Assembly: GCF_012932675.1 (NCBI RefSeq)
Contig: NZ_JAAIIF010000005.1
Location: 124,001-188,000 of the forward strand
DNA: 64,000 nucleotides
Direction of reading: 5' to 3'
DNA from: Bifidobacterium erythrocebi
GTDB taxonomy: Bacteria > Actinomycetota > Actinomycetes > Actinomycetales > Bifidobacteriaceae
Below, piece after piece: positions 51,815-61,505 of this stretch (position 1 is the first letter of the stretch; every line of letters starts with the position of its first letter). Made by a program: the position numbers and the translations under genes. Under the pieces are notes generated by a model. It was not told the origin of the DNA, did not search any database, and was given only the letters and a program-made list of their open reading frames with translations.

Positions 51815-52954
51815 ATGAAGCTACTTACCGTTGGACCGGATAACATCTACACGTTCAAGACCGTCGAGGAATTCGCCGAGAGCTTCCATCTGGGGCCGCG
51901 CGATCTGCTGGTGAGCATCGAGGTGATCTACCAGCAGTTCCTGGAACCGTACGCGAACGGTGCGAACGTGATCCTGGTCGACAAGTACGGTGCGCAGGAG
52001 CCGACCGATGTCATGATCGACGAGTTCATCAAGGACGCCGGCAAGTTCGACTACGACCGTATCGTCGCCGTCGGCGGCGGTGCCGTCATGGATATGTCGA
52101 AGGTCGTGGCCGTGGCGGGCGGCGCCTCCATCGACGATGTGATCGACCACCTGCCCGATTTCAAGCGCAAGGTGCGTCTGGTGCTCGCACCCACCACCTG
52201 CGGCACCGGTTCCGAGGTCACCGAGATCGCGGCCATCAACCGCACCCGCCTTGGCTGCAAGGCCGGCATCGCCAGCCCGGAGATGTTCGCGGACGACGCC
52301 GTGCTCATCCCCGAACTGCTGTACGGCCTGCCCGATCACGTATTCGCCACCAGCTCGCTGGACGCCTTGGTGCATTCCGTGGAATCGACGCTTTCCCCCA
52401 ACGCCACTCCATATACCAGGATGTTCGGCTATGAGGCCATGAAGATGATCGTCGGCGGCTACAAGGCCGTGGCCGAGGCGGGGCCTGCGGGCTCGCCCGA
52501 ACGCCGTGCCAAGCGCAACGAACTCATGGGCGATTTCCTCATCGCCTCCAACTATGCGGGCATCAGCTTCGATACCGGCGGTTGCGCCGCGGTGCACGCC
52601 CTGAGCTACCAGCTGGGCGGCAAATACCATGTGCCGCATGGCGAATCCAACTACGCCATGTTCACCGGCGTGCTGCGCAACTACATGGAGATCAAGTCCG
52701 ACGGCGAGATCGCCAAGGTCAACCGGTATCTTGCGGATATCCTCGGTTGCGACGTGTCCGTCGTGTACGACGAGCTGGAGCGGCTCATCAACCAGCTGCT
52801 GCCGAAGAAGGCCCTGCACGAGTATGGCGTGACCAAGGAGGATCTGCCCGAGTTCGCCGACCGCGTGATGAAGACCCAGGAACGCCTGATGAAGAACTGC
52901 TTCGTGCCGCTCGATTACGATCGCGTGCTCAAGATCTTCACCGAGCTCTACTAG
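51815..52954 (+). CDS. Iron-type (group III) alcohol dehydrogenase, 4-hydroxybutyrate dehydrogenase-like
   Basis: A 379-residue NAD(P)-dependent alcohol dehydrogenase. The nucleotide motif VAVGGGAVMDMSKVVAV, LAPTTCGTGSEVTEIA, and the metal ligands in SLDALVHSVES, AVHALSYQLGGKYHVPHGESN are clear. The overall pattern resembles clostridial 4-hydroxybutyrate dehydrogenase, which reduces succinate semialdehyde. Following a GABA-type aminotransferase, this would give GABA to 4-hydroxybutyrate and regenerate NAD. GAAAGGAAAG precedes ATG 51815. It ends the block. Confidence 0.85.
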   Translation: MKLLTVGPDNIYTFKTVEEFAESFHLGPRDLLVSIEVIYQQFLEPYANGANVILVDKYGAQEPTDVMIDEFIKDAGKFDYDRIVAVGGGAVMDMSKVVAVAGGASIDDVIDHLPDFKRKVRLVLAPTTCGTGSEVTEIAAINRTRLGCKAGIASPEMFADDAVLIPELLYGLPDHVFATSSLDALVHSVESTLSPNATPYTRMFGYEAMKMIVGGYKAVAEAGPAGSPERRAKRNELMGDFLIASNYAGISFDTGGCAAVHALSYQLGGKYHVPHGESNYAMFTGVLRNYMEIKSDGEIAKVNRYLADILGCDVSVVYDELERLINQLLPKKALHEYGVTKEDLPEFADRVMKTQERLMKNCFVPLDYDRVLKIFTELY

Positions 52955-53168
52955 TCGTCGGTCGGTTTCCGATCGACTTTGTTGGTGAGGAACATCCTCC
53001 GTTCGGCCGCATGCGTGGCGGGGCGGGGGATTTCTCATATCCGCCCGGCCGCACGTGTCCCGATGCGCGTCCGGTGTCCCCGCCTCCGCCTACACTTTCC
53101 AAGGTTCCGGTTCACGCCCGCCAACGGGGCGCGGCGACCCGGGTCACCTGAATTCCTTAGGAGACACT

Positions 53169-53381
53169 ATGAAGCAGGGTATCCATCCCGATTACCATGC
53201 CGTCGAAGTCCTGTGCTCGTGCGGCAACACCTTCGTCACCCGTTCCACCGCCAAGGGCGACCACATGACGGTCGACGTGTGCGCGAAGTGCCACCCCTTC
53301 TACACCGGCAAGCAGAAGATTCTCGATACCGGTGGCCGCGTTGCTCGCTTCGAGAAGCGCTACGGCAAGAAGAGCAAGTAG
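53169..53381 (+). CDS. rpmE: Ribosomal protein bL31 (zinc-binding form)
   Basis: A 70-residue 50S subunit protein. [10 protein letters not shown] is the family start. CSCGNTF and [12 protein letters not shown] provide the four Cys-type zinc ligands of the C+ form. It has its own promoter in the 214-base gap upstream and a terminator after it; prfA follows, as in many Actinobacteria. Confidence 0.96.
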   Translation: MKQGIHPDYHAVEVLCSCGNTFVTRSTAKGDHMTVDVCAKCHPFYTGKQKILDTGGRVARFEKRYGKKSK

Positions 53382-53389
53382 CTTATCGG

Positions 53390-53452
53390 ACGCCAGCCCG
53401 TCCCGGTCCTGCGGCGCGCAAGCGCGGCAAAGGCCGAGGGGCTGGCGTTTTT
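53390..53452 (+). terminator. Terminator of rpmE
   Basis: A 10-bp stem ACGCCAGCCC (53390-53399) with 53439-53448 encloses a long GC-rich loop and ends in TTTTT. Confidence 0.8.
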
Positions 53453-53516
53453 GTATGTTCAGGGTCCCGTTGCGGTCGCAACACGAATCGAATCAACGCA
53501 ATCATCAAGGAAGCAC

Positions 53517-54605
53517 ATGGCAGACGAACAATTCCCCGCGGCACAGGCCGCGTTGAAGGAATACCAATCGCTTGAAGAACAGATGGCCAGCCCCGAAGTG
53601 GTGACGAACCCGAGCGCGCTGCGCAAGCTCGGCCGCCGCCATGCCGAACTGGGCGGTATCGTCAACGCCTATCAGGCGTACCTTGCCGTGAAGAACGATC
53701 TTGAAGCGGCCCGGGAAATGGCGGGGGAGGACCCCGATTTCGCAGCCGAGGCCAAGAGGCTCGAAGGCGAGCTGCCGTCGGCGGAGGACAAGCTGCGCAC
53801 CGCGCTCATCCCGCGCGACCCGGACGACGCACGCGACACGATCATGGAAATCAAGGCGGGAACCGGCGGCGAGGAGGCCGCGCTGTTCGCCGGAGACCTG
53901 CTGCGCATGTACACCAGATACGCCGAAAAGCGCGGCTGGACCGTCACCGTGCAGTCCGAGAACACCACCGAGCTCGGCGGCGTCAAGGACGTGCAGATCG
54001 CCATCCGCGCCAAGGGGACCCCGGCCCCGGAAGACGGCGTGTGGGCGTCGCTGAAATATGAGGGTGGCGTGCACCGCGTGCAGCGCGTGCCCGTCACCGA
54101 ATCCCAGGGCCGCATCCAGACCTCCGCCGCCGGCGTCATCGTGTTCCCGGAGGCCGACGACGACAACGACGAGATCGAGATCGACCCGAAGGATCTGAAG
54201 ATCGATATCTTCATGAGTTCCGGCCCCGGCGGTCAGTCCGTGAACACCACGTATTCCGCCGTGCGCATGACGCATATCCCCACCGGCATCGTGGTGAGCA
54301 TGCAGGACGAGAAGAGCCAGATCCAGAACCGTGCCGCCGCACTGCGCGTACTCAAGTCCCGTCTGCTGGCCATGAAGCACGAGCAGGAGGCCGCCGAAGC
54401 GGCGGACATGCGCCATTCGCAGGTGCGTTCCCTGGATCGATCCGAGCGTATCCGCACCTATAACTTCCCGGAGAACCGCATCGTCGACCATCGCACGAAC
54501 TACAAGGCGTACAACCTCGACGCGGTGCTCGACGGCGATCTGCAGGCCGTGATCGACTCCGACATCCAGGCGGATGAGGCCGAGCGGTTGGCGCATCAGC
54601 AGTGA
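53517..54605 (+). CDS. prfA: Peptide chain release factor 1
   Basis: A 362-residue release factor that reads UAA and UAG and triggers peptide release. The catalytic GGQ is at residues 238-240 ([12 protein letters not shown]). [45 protein letters not shown] and the C-terminal [16 protein letters not shown] are typical. AAGGA precedes ATG 53517. prmC, which methylates the GGQ glutamine, follows 128 bases later. Confidence 0.97.
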   Translation: MADEQFPAAQAALKEYQSLEEQMASPEVVTNPSALRKLGRRHAELGGIVNAYQAYLAVKNDLEAAREMAGEDPDFAAEAKRLEGELPSAEDKLRTALIPRDPDDARDTIMEIKAGTGGEEAALFAGDLLRMYTRYAEKRGWTVTVQSENTTELGGVKDVQIAIRAKGTPAPEDGVWASLKYEGGVHRVQRVPVTESQGRIQTSAAGVIVFPEADDDNDEIEIDPKDLKIDIFMSSGPGGQSVNTTYSAVRMTHIPTGIVVSMQDEKSQIQNRAAALRVLKSRLLAMKHEQEAAEAADMRHSQVRSLDRSERIRTYNFPENRIVDHRTNYKAYNLDAVLDGDLQAVIDSDIQADEAERLAHQQ

Positions 54606-54611
54606 TATCAG

Positions 54612-54649
54612 GCCGCCTTCGCCCCAGGAACGGGCGAAGGCGGCGTTTT
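54612..54649 (+). terminator. Terminator of prfA
   Basis: A 13-bp perfect stem (54612-54624 with 54632-54644) with a 7-base loop is followed by GTTTT. It lies seven bases after the stop. Confidence 0.82.
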
Positions 54650-54733
54650 CGTACGCGCAAGCAGGAAATGCGAATACGAAACGCAACGTACGGCACACAC
54701 ATACAGCACACAAGGGAAAGGAACGGAGACACG

Positions 54734-55618
54734 ATGACGGACGAGACCATCGGCAAGGCGGTCGCCGCCCTGCGCGAAGCGGGCGTGGACACCCCGGAAC
54801 ATGATGTGAAGCTTCTGCTCGCCGAAGCCGCGGGATGCGGGCTCGGCGATGTGGACAAGGCCATGCTCATGGGCGAGCGGATCGACTACGATGCCGCGCG
54901 CTTCGACGCGATGGTCGCCCGGCGCGCCAAGCGCGAGCCGCTGCAATACATCGTGGGCCACACGCCGTTCCGCTATCTCGACCTCGAAGTCGGCTCAGGC
55001 GTGTTCATTCCGCGGCAGGAGACCGAGCTCGTGGTGCAGGAGGGCATCGACTGGATCACACGGAACGGTCTGTACAATCCGCGCGTGGTCGACCTGTGCG
55101 CGGGCTCCGGCGCCATAGGCCTGTCCATCGTCACCGAGGTGCCGGGCAGCCATGTGTGGGGTGTAGAGATCAACCAGCAGGCCGCGGCGTGGACGCGCAG
55201 GAACATCGCCGGCACCATGCGCCGATGGCCGGCGCTCGCCTCCAACTACGAATTGGAGATCGGCGACGCCACCAATGCCACCACTCTGGCCAAACTCGAC
55301 GGCACCATCGACATGGTCATCACGAATCCGCCGTATGTGCCGCAGAGCGACATTCCCGAACAGCCCGAAGTGCGCGACCACGATCCCGACCTCGCCCTGT
55401 ATGGCGGCAGCGCGGACGGCACGCTGATCCCCGAACGCATCATCAGGAGAGCCGCCGGACTGCTCAGGGCGCAGGGGCTGTTCGTCATGGAGCACGACAT
55501 CTCGCAGGGCGACAGGCTTGCCGCCTTCGCCCAGGCCAACGGTTTCGAGCAGGTGCATGTGCGTAACGACTATACGAACAGACCCCGTTACCTGGTGGCG
55601 GTGAAGTCCGCCATATAG
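54734..55618 (+). CDS. prmC: Release factor glutamine N5-methyltransferase
   Basis: A 294-residue SAM-dependent enzyme that methylates the GGQ glutamine of release factors. QYIVGHTPF, FIPRQETELVV, the SAM loop VVDLCAGSGAIGLSI and the catalytic TNPPYVP are the family hallmarks. ATG 54734 is preceded by AAGGAACGGAG. It is placed directly after prfA. The next gene downstream starts a different operon (liv). Confidence 0.95.
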   Translation: MTDETIGKAVAALREAGVDTPEHDVKLLLAEAAGCGLGDVDKAMLMGERIDYDAARFDAMVARRAKREPLQYIVGHTPFRYLDLEVGSGVFIPRQETELVVQEGIDWITRNGLYNPRVVDLCAGSGAIGLSIVTEVPGSHVWGVEINQQAAAWTRRNIAGTMRRWPALASNYELEIGDATNATTLAKLDGTIDMVITNPPYVPQSDIPEQPEVRDHDPDLALYGGSADGTLIPERIIRRAAGLLRAQGLFVMEHDISQGDRLAAFAQANGFEQVHVRNDYTNRPRYLVAVKSAI

Positions 55619-55706
55619 GAAATGCGCCGTGGCATGCCAGAGGCATGCATATGATAAGTGGCTGCATTAGGGTCGAACAGACCGGATAGAGAGGAAAAAT
55701 ACGGCA

Positions 55707-56903
55707 ATGAGACATAAATTTGCCGGAAGGGCCGCGGCGCTGTGCGTGGCGGCGGCCATGACGTTGTCGCTGACGGCATGTTCCGGCGGCAACATGTACG
55801 CAACCAGCGAAGACAGCATGAAGCTGTCCGATAACAGTGTCATCACATTGGGGTCGGTCACCACCAACTCCGGTGCCGCCGCGGCATACGGCGAGGCGGA
55901 GGTCAACGGCTTCAAGCTGGCCGTCAGCGAGATCAATGCGTCGGGCGGCATTCTCGGCAAGCAGATCAAGCTCAAGTCCATGGACGATAAGGGAGACGTG
56001 ATCGAGGCGTCGAACGCCTTCAACCGTCTTGCCGGCGAGAAGGACGTCATCGGCATTCTCGGTCCCACCATCTCGTCCACCACCGGCGCGGTGGCCCCGC
56101 TGGCCGATCAGAACCAGCTGCCGTCCATCGCCCCTGCGGCGACTTCCGATTCCATCGAGACCGGCGGCTACCTGTTCCGCACGTGCTTCAAGGATTCCTA
56201 TCAGGGCGAGATCGCGGCCAAGTTCGCTGCCGAGGATCTGAAGGTCAAGAAGGTGGCCGTGCTGTACGGCACCGGCGACCCGTATTCCTCCGGCGTGGGC
56301 AAGGCGTTCGTGAACGCCGCCAAGAAGGCCGGCTTGGAAGTGGTGGCGGAGGAGAACTCCTCCAGCGCCGACGACACCGAATACTCGTCCCAGCTGCAGA
56401 AGGTGCAGGCCGCGGGCGCCGAGTTCCTGTACGCGCCGTACTACTATTCCGCAGCCGGTCCGTACATCATCCCGCAGGCCCGTGCGGTCGGCTACAACGG
56501 CTACATCATGGGCCCCGACGGCTACGACGGATTGCAGATCACCGGCAACAAGGCACGGTACAACAAGGTGCTGTACACCACGCATTATTCCCCGGACGAC
56601 ACCTCCAACAAGAAGGTGCAGAAGTTCATCACATCGTACAAGAAGGCGAACAACGGCGCGTCCCCGAACACATTCACCGCGTTGGGCTACGATTCCGTCT
56701 ACATGTTCAAGCAGGCCATCGAGAAGGCCGGCCCCAACGCCAGCCGCGCGGACATCCGCAAGGCCATCTACGGCATGAGCTTCTCCGGTGTCACCGGCAA
56801 GTTCACGCTTGATTCGCACGGTTCGCCGAAGAAGTCCGTCATCGTGCTTGAGATGAAGAACGGCAAGCCGACCTATCGCAGCACCATCGAACCGGCCAAG
56901 TAA
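55707..56903 (+). CDS. livJ: Branched-chain amino acid-binding lipoprotein
   Basis: A 398-residue binding lipoprotein. The signal peptide ends in LTAC (Cys25), so it is lipid-anchored outside the membrane. The receptor-family ligand-binding fold is clear: GEAEVNGFKLAVSEINASGGILGKQIKLKSMDDKGDV, GPTISSTTGAVAPLADQNQLPSIAPAATSDSI, FRTCFKDSYQGEIAAKFAAEDL. It delivers Leu, Ile, Val or related ligands to LivHMGF encoded just downstream. GAGGAAAA precedes the ATG. Confidence 0.95.
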   Translation: MRHKFAGRAAALCVAAAMTLSLTACSGGNMYATSEDSMKLSDNSVITLGSVTTNSGAAAAYGEAEVNGFKLAVSEINASGGILGKQIKLKSMDDKGDVIEASNAFNRLAGEKDVIGILGPTISSTTGAVAPLADQNQLPSIAPAATSDSIETGGYLFRTCFKDSYQGEIAAKFAAEDLKVKKVAVLYGTGDPYSSGVGKAFVNAAKKAGLEVVAEENSSSADDTEYSSQLQKVQAAGAEFLYAPYYYSAAGPYIIPQARAVGYNGYIMGPDGYDGLQITGNKARYNKVLYTTHYSPDDTSNKKVQKFITSYKKANNGASPNTFTALGYDSVYMFKQAIEKAGPNASRADIRKAIYGMSFSGVTGKFTLDSHGSPKKSVIVLEMKNGKPTYRSTIEPAK

Positions 56904-57029
56904 CGGCCCGGCGCTGCGGCGCGTCCGACCGGCGTCCGACCGGCACCCGTTGGGCATCCAATCGTTTCGGTCAACAAGAAGCAATCAACAGAAGAAAACC
57001 TCTAGAAGAAAGAGAAGAAAGGGGGAGTG

Positions 57030-57956
57030 ATGGGCAATCAGATCATTATGTTTATCAGTCAGATCTTCAACGGTCTGAAAATCGGTAGCGTGTATTCCCT
57101 TGTGGCTCTGGGCTACACCATGGTGTACGGCATCATTCGTCTGATCAACTTCGCGCACGGCGACTTCATCATGGTCGGCGCGTATGTACTCATGCTTACC
57201 ATTCCGGCAATCATCGCCTGCGGCCTGCCCGCATGGCTTTCCGTCGTCCCGGCGATCCTCGTGTGCGTCGCCGTCGGTGTGATCGTGGAGAAGGCGGCCT
57301 ACAAGCCCGTGCGTGAGAAGGGCAACAACATGACCGCCCTGATCACCGCCATCGCCATGAGCCTGCTGCTCGAAAACGGCTCCCAGGCCGTGTTCGGAGC
57401 GGATTACCAGACCATTCCGACGATCATCCAGATCCCGTCCATCGCCATCGGCGATCTCAAGATCGACGGCGCGACGATCGTCACGGTGCTGCTCGGCATC
57501 ATCATCATGATCGCGCTGCAGCTGTTCGTCTCCCACACCAAGCAGGGCAAGGCCATGCGTGCGGTCTCCGAAGACAAGGAAGCCGCCATCCTCATGGGCA
57601 TCAACGTGAATTCCACGATCACCCTGACCTTCGCCATCGGCTCCGGTCTTGCGGCCGTCGCCTCGCTCATGTACTGCATCTCCTACCCGCAGGTCTCCCC
57701 GATGATGGGCGCCATGCTGGGTCTGAAGGCCTTCGTGGCCGCGGTGCTCGGCGGCATCGGCTCCATTCCGGGCGCCATGGTCGGCGGTCTGGTGATCGGT
57801 GTGGTCGAGAGCCTGACCAAGGCCTATATCGGCACCATCACCGGAGGTGTGATCACCTCCGCATTCGCGGACGCCATCGTGTTCGGCATCCTCATCATCG
57901 TGCTGCTGGTCAAGCCGTCCGGTCTGATGGGCGAGCCGGAAAGCGAGAAGGTGTGA
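57030..57956 (+). CDS. livH: Branched-chain amino acid ABC permease LivH
   Basis: A 308-residue multi-span permease. FNGLKIGSVYSLVALGYTMVYGIIRLINFAHGDFIMVGAY is the LivH start, and GLKAFVAAVLGGIGSIPGAMVGGLVIGVVE is the conserved loop near the C-terminus. ATG 57030 follows GAAAGGGGGA; GTG 57027 is in frame directly before it. It pairs with LivM; only four bases separate the genes. Confidence 0.95.
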   Translation: MGNQIIMFISQIFNGLKIGSVYSLVALGYTMVYGIIRLINFAHGDFIMVGAYVLMLTIPAIIACGLPAWLSVVPAILVCVAVGVIVEKAAYKPVREKGNNMTALITAIAMSLLLENGSQAVFGADYQTIPTIIQIPSIAIGDLKIDGATIVTVLLGIIIMIALQLFVSHTKQGKAMRAVSEDKEAAILMGINVNSTITLTFAIGSGLAAVASLMYCISYPQVSPMMGAMLGLKAFVAAVLGGIGSIPGAMVGGLVIGVVESLTKAYIGTITGGVITSAFADAIVFGILIIVLLVKPSGLMGEPESEKV

Positions 57957-57960
57957 TCCT

Positions 57961-59043
57961 ATGAAGAAATCGATGCTTTCCATCAAACAGTCCTATATCG
58001 TCTGCGCCATCGGCGTCGTCGTGCTGTTCGGCGTGCTGATGGGCGTGTGCGAGACCGGCGCGGTGTCGCTGTACGTCAAGGGCATCATCATGACCTGCTG
58101 CATCGCGGTGATCATGACCACCTCGCTGAACCTCACCATCGGCGTGCTCGGCCAGCTGACGCTCGGCTGCTGCGGCTTCGAGGCCATCGGCGCATACTCC
58201 GCGGCGCTGTTCAGCAAGCTGCTCGTCGCCAACGGCGTTGTGATGAACGACACCGTGCGCTTCCTGCTCGTCACCGTCGCCGGCGGCCTGGTCGCCTGCA
58301 TCTTCGGCGTGCTGATCGGCATTCCGGCCCTGCGTCTGCACGGCGACTACCTCGCCATCATCACGCTCGGCTTCGGCGAGATCATCCGAGTCATCATCCA
58401 GAACCTCAAGGTCGCTGGCGGCGAAGGCCTCGACAAGGGCCAGCAGGGCCAGGCGCTGATCGGCATCGACCGTCTCGCCAACCTGTACGTGGTGTTCTGG
58501 ATCACCGTCGTCACCGTCGTGCTGCTGTTCATGTTCGCCCGTTCCCGCTACGGCCGCGCGGTCAAGGCCATCCGCGACGACGAGATCGCGGCCAGCGCCT
58601 CGGGCATCAACATCACCTACATGAAGGTGCTTGTCTTCGCCATCTCCGCGTTCTTCGCGGGTATCGCCGGCGGCATCTTCGCCCAGTACATCGGTGCGCT
58701 CACCCCGAGCATGGCAGGCTGGCTGCAGTCCATCAACTACGTGATCATGGTCGTGTTCGGCGGCATGGGCTCCCTGACCGGTTCCATCGTCTCCGCCATC
58801 GGCCTGACGATCCTGCCGGAACTGCTGCGCGCGTTCTCCGACTACCGCATGCTGGTGTATTCGGTGGTGCTTGTGCTCATCATGATCTTCCGCCCGCAGG
58901 GCATCTTCGGCAACTGGGAGTTCTCGCTGCCGAAGGCGATCAACCGCATCTTCTATCCGAAGGGAAAGAAGGGCAAGAACGGCGACGCCGGCAAGGCCGA
59001 GGCCACAGGCGTCGAGGAGACCAAGGAGGCCAAGCATGAGTGA
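57961..59043 (+). CDS. livM: Branched-chain amino acid ABC permease LivM
   Basis: A 360-residue permease with about nine spans. LRLHGDYLAIITLGFGEIIRVIIQNL and VVFGGMGSLTGSIVSAIGLTILPELLR are LivM signatures. The C-terminal 30 residues are Lys/Glu-rich and cytosolic. It overlaps livG by eight bases, so the subunits are translationally coupled. Confidence 0.95.
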   Translation: MKKSMLSIKQSYIVCAIGVVVLFGVLMGVCETGAVSLYVKGIIMTCCIAVIMTTSLNLTIGVLGQLTLGCCGFEAIGAYSAALFSKLLVANGVVMNDTVRFLLVTVAGGLVACIFGVLIGIPALRLHGDYLAIITLGFGEIIRVIIQNLKVAGGEGLDKGQQGQALIGIDRLANLYVVFWITVVTVVLLFMFARSRYGRAVKAIRDDEIAASASGINITYMKVLVFAISAFFAGIAGGIFAQYIGALTPSMAGWLQSINYVIMVVFGGMGSLTGSIVSAIGLTILPELLRAFSDYRMLVYSVVLVLIMIFRPQGIFGNWEFSLPKAINRIFYPKGKKGKNGDAGKAEATGVEETKEAKHE

Positions 59044-59830
59044 ACCGATCTTGAGGGCGGAGCATCTCGGCATCACCTTCGGCGGCCTCAAGGCCGTATC
59101 CGATTTCAACATGACCATCGGCAAGGGCGAGCTGGTCGGCCTGATCGGCCCCAACGGCGCAGGCAAGACCACGGTGTTCAACCTGCTCACCGGCGTATAC
59201 CAGCCGACCGAAGGCGAGTTCTTCCTGGACGGCAAGCGCATGAACGGCAAGAAGACCTATCAGGTCGTGCGCGCCGGCATCGCCCGCACCTTCCAGAACA
59301 TCCGCCTGTTCAAGCAGATGACCGTCGAGGAGAACGTGCTGGTCGCGTTCAACGAGTCGTTCACCTACAAGATGGGCGGCGCTATCTTCCGCACGCCGCG
59401 CTTCTGGAAGCAGGAGAGCGACATGCATGCCAAGGCCATCGACCTGCTGCGCATCTTCAACCTCGAAGGCCTGGCCAACACCGAGGCCGCGAACCTGCCG
59501 TACGGCGCCCAGCGCAAGCTGGAGATCGCACGCGCCCTGGCAACCGGCATGAAGCTGCTGCTGCTCGACGAGCCGGCCGCCGGCATGAACCCGACCGAGA
59601 CCGAGGATCTGCTCAACTGCATCAACACGATCCGCGATCGCTTCGGCATCGCCATCCTGCTGATCGAGCACGATATGAGCCTGGTCATGAACGTCTGCCA
59701 GCGCATCCAGGTGCTCGACTACGGACGCACCATCGCCTCCGGTCTGCCGGAGGAAATCGCCAACAACCCGCAGGTGATCTCCGCATACCTCGGTTCCGAC
59801 GACGATACCGATTCCGAGGAGGAGAACTGA
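59036..59830 (+). CDS. livG: Branched-chain amino acid ABC ATPase LivG
   Basis: A 264-residue ATPase. Walker A GPNGAGKTT, the family segment GIARTFQNIRLFKQMTVEENVLVAF, the degenerate signature LPYGAQRKLEIARAL and Walker B LLLLDEPAAGMN are all present. It powers LivHM together with LivF. It overlaps livM and shares one base with livF. Confidence 0.96.
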   Translation: MSEPILRAEHLGITFGGLKAVSDFNMTIGKGELVGLIGPNGAGKTTVFNLLTGVYQPTEGEFFLDGKRMNGKKTYQVVRAGIARTFQNIRLFKQMTVEENVLVAFNESFTYKMGGAIFRTPRFWKQESDMHAKAIDLLRIFNLEGLANTEAANLPYGAQRKLEIARALATGMKLLLLDEPAAGMNPTETEDLLNCINTIRDRFGIAILLIEHDMSLVMNVCQRIQVLDYGRTIASGLPEEIANNPQVISAYLGSDDDTDSEEEN

Positions 59831-60534
59831 TGCTCGACATTAAGAATCTCAGCGTTTCCTATGGCGCGATCGATGCGGTCAAGAACATCAGCCTGCATGT
59901 GGACGACGGCGAGATCGTCTCCCTGATCGGCGCGAACGGTGCCGGCAAGACCACCACGCTGCACACCATCACCGGCCTGGTGCCGGCGAAGTCCGGTTCG
60001 GTCATGTTCAACGGTCACGATCTGCTCAAGGAGCGCAACCACAACATCGTGACGTTCGGCATGGCCCATATTCCCGAAGGCCGCCATGTGTTCACGCGCA
60101 TGAGCGTGCAGGAGAACCTTGAGATGGGCGCGTTCAGCCTCAAGGACGACTCGACGATGTCCGACGATCTCGACATGGTGTTCGGCCTGTTCCCGCGCCT
60201 GAAGGAGCGTCGCCGCCAGCTGGCCGGCACGCTGTCCGGCGGCGAACAGCAGATGGTCGCCATGGGCCGCGCCCTGATGAGCCATCCGAACACCATTCTC
60301 ATGGACGAGCCTTCGATGGGTCTGTCCCCGAAGCTGGTGAAGGAGATCTTCGCCATCATCAAGAAGCTGCATGCCGAGGGCATCACCGTGCTGCTGGTCG
60401 AGCAGAACGCGAAGATGGCGCTGTCCATCGCGGATCGTGCCTATGTGCTGGAGACCGGTTCCATCACCATGGAAGGCGATGCCAAGGAGCTGCTGCACGA
60501 CGAGAAGGTGCGCAAGGCGTATCTGGGCGCGTAG
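59830..60534 (+). CDS. livF: Branched-chain amino acid ABC ATPase LivF
   Basis: A 234-residue ATPase. Walker A GANGAGKTT, GMAHIPEGRHVFTRMSVQENLEMGAF, signature LSGGEQQMVAMGRALM and Walker B ILMDEPSMGLSPKLV are typical of LivF. It is the last gene of livJHMGF, and a 15-bp hairpin follows 24 bases after the stop. Confidence 0.96.
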   Translation: MLDIKNLSVSYGAIDAVKNISLHVDDGEIVSLIGANGAGKTTTLHTITGLVPAKSGSVMFNGHDLLKERNHNIVTFGMAHIPEGRHVFTRMSVQENLEMGAFSLKDDSTMSDDLDMVFGLFPRLKERRRQLAGTLSGGEQQMVAMGRALMSHPNTILMDEPSMGLSPKLVKEIFAIIKKLHAEGITVLLVEQNAKMALSIADRAYVLETGSITMEGDAKELLHDEKVRKAYLGA

Positions 60535-60557
60535 CGCTGTTCCCGTCACCTCATGGA

Positions 60558-60602
60558 AAACGCCTCCGATCCGGCCGTTGCCTGGCTGGATCGGAGGCGT
60601 TT
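60558..60602. terminator. Bidirectional terminator between livF and the acetyltransferase gene
   Basis: A 15-bp perfect stem AAACGCCTCCGATCC (60558-60572) with 60588-60602 and a 15-base loop. Short A and T runs on both sides suit termination of both convergent genes. Confidence 0.82.
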
Positions 60603-60634
60603 CCCGTTATGACAACGGTCTTCTGCCGCCTTGC

Positions 60635-61291
60635 CTACTGTGCGTAATCCTGCAGCGCCGCGGCGTCGGCGTCGGTGATTTGGCGGATCACATGCGCGGG
60701 GTTGCCCACCGCCACGGAGTTGGCCGGGATGTCCTTGGTCACCACGGCTCCGGCACCGATCACACAGCCGTCGCCGATGGTCACGCCGCCAAGCACCGTC
60801 ACATTGCCGCCGAACCAGCAGTTCGATCCAATGGTGATCGGGCGGCCGTATTCGTAGTCGTAGTAGGAGCCGTCCTCGGATTTCCGCACGTTGCGGTCCT
60901 GCCAGCGGATCGGGTGCATGGGCGGCAGCAGCGAGACGTTCGGACCGAACAGCACATCGTCGCCGATGGTCACGGGCACGCAGTCCAGGCAGGTGAAGTT
61001 GAAATTCATGAACACGCGGTCGCCGATCGTGGTGTGGCATCCGTAATCGAAGAACACCGGTCCCATCACGTCGAGATGTTCGCCGTGGTTCGGCACGAGC
61101 TCGTCGAGAACGGCCTGTCGTTCGGCGCTCGCACCACGTGGCAGCGCGTTGTATTTCGTGCACAGGTCGGCGGAACGTTCGAGCAGGGCATTGAGCTCCG
61201 GGTCTCCCGAACGGTACAGTTTGCCGTCGAGCATTTCCTCTCGTTCGCTGCGGCGTGGCATACGTGGCTCGATGGGCGGCAATGTCGGCAT
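60635..61291 (-). CDS. maa: Sugar O-acetyltransferase (maltose/galactoside type)
   Basis: A 218-residue left-handed beta-helix acetyltransferase using acetyl-CoA. EREEMLDGKLYRSGDPEL is the family N-terminal cap. Hexapeptide repeats include TIGDDVLFGPNVSLLPPMHPIRWQ with the catalytic His, ITIGSNCWFGGNVTVLGGVTIGDGCVIGAGAVVTKDIPANSVAVGNPAHVIR. Probably it acetylates free sugars in the cytosol. It is transcribed alone, convergent with liv. Confidence 0.9.
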   Translation of the reverse strand: MPTLPPIEPRMPRRSEREEMLDGKLYRSGDPELNALLERSADLCTKYNALPRGASAERQAVLDELVPNHGEHLDVMGPVFFDYGCHTTIGDRVFMNFNFTCLDCVPVTIGDDVLFGPNVSLLPPMHPIRWQDRNVRKSEDGSYYDYEYGRPITIGSNCWFGGNVTVLGGVTIGDGCVIGAGAVVTKDIPANSVAVGNPAHVIRQITDADAAALQDYAQ

Positions 61292-61505
61292 GGTCGGCTC
61301 CTTCGTCGGTGGTGGAGCCGATTGGCTCCCGGTGATTGTTTGCGCTCACATTATAGGTCTACGGCCGTCCCGCGCACTGCCGCGTCCGATGCGTTCAGGC
61401 CGCCTTGGTCATGCCGACGGGCTCTTCGCTCCTGTGGTACGGTTTGCGTCTATCGGTGCTTAGTGGTGCAATGGAAAGGTTGTACCAGCGATTGAGGGAG
61501 GTTCT

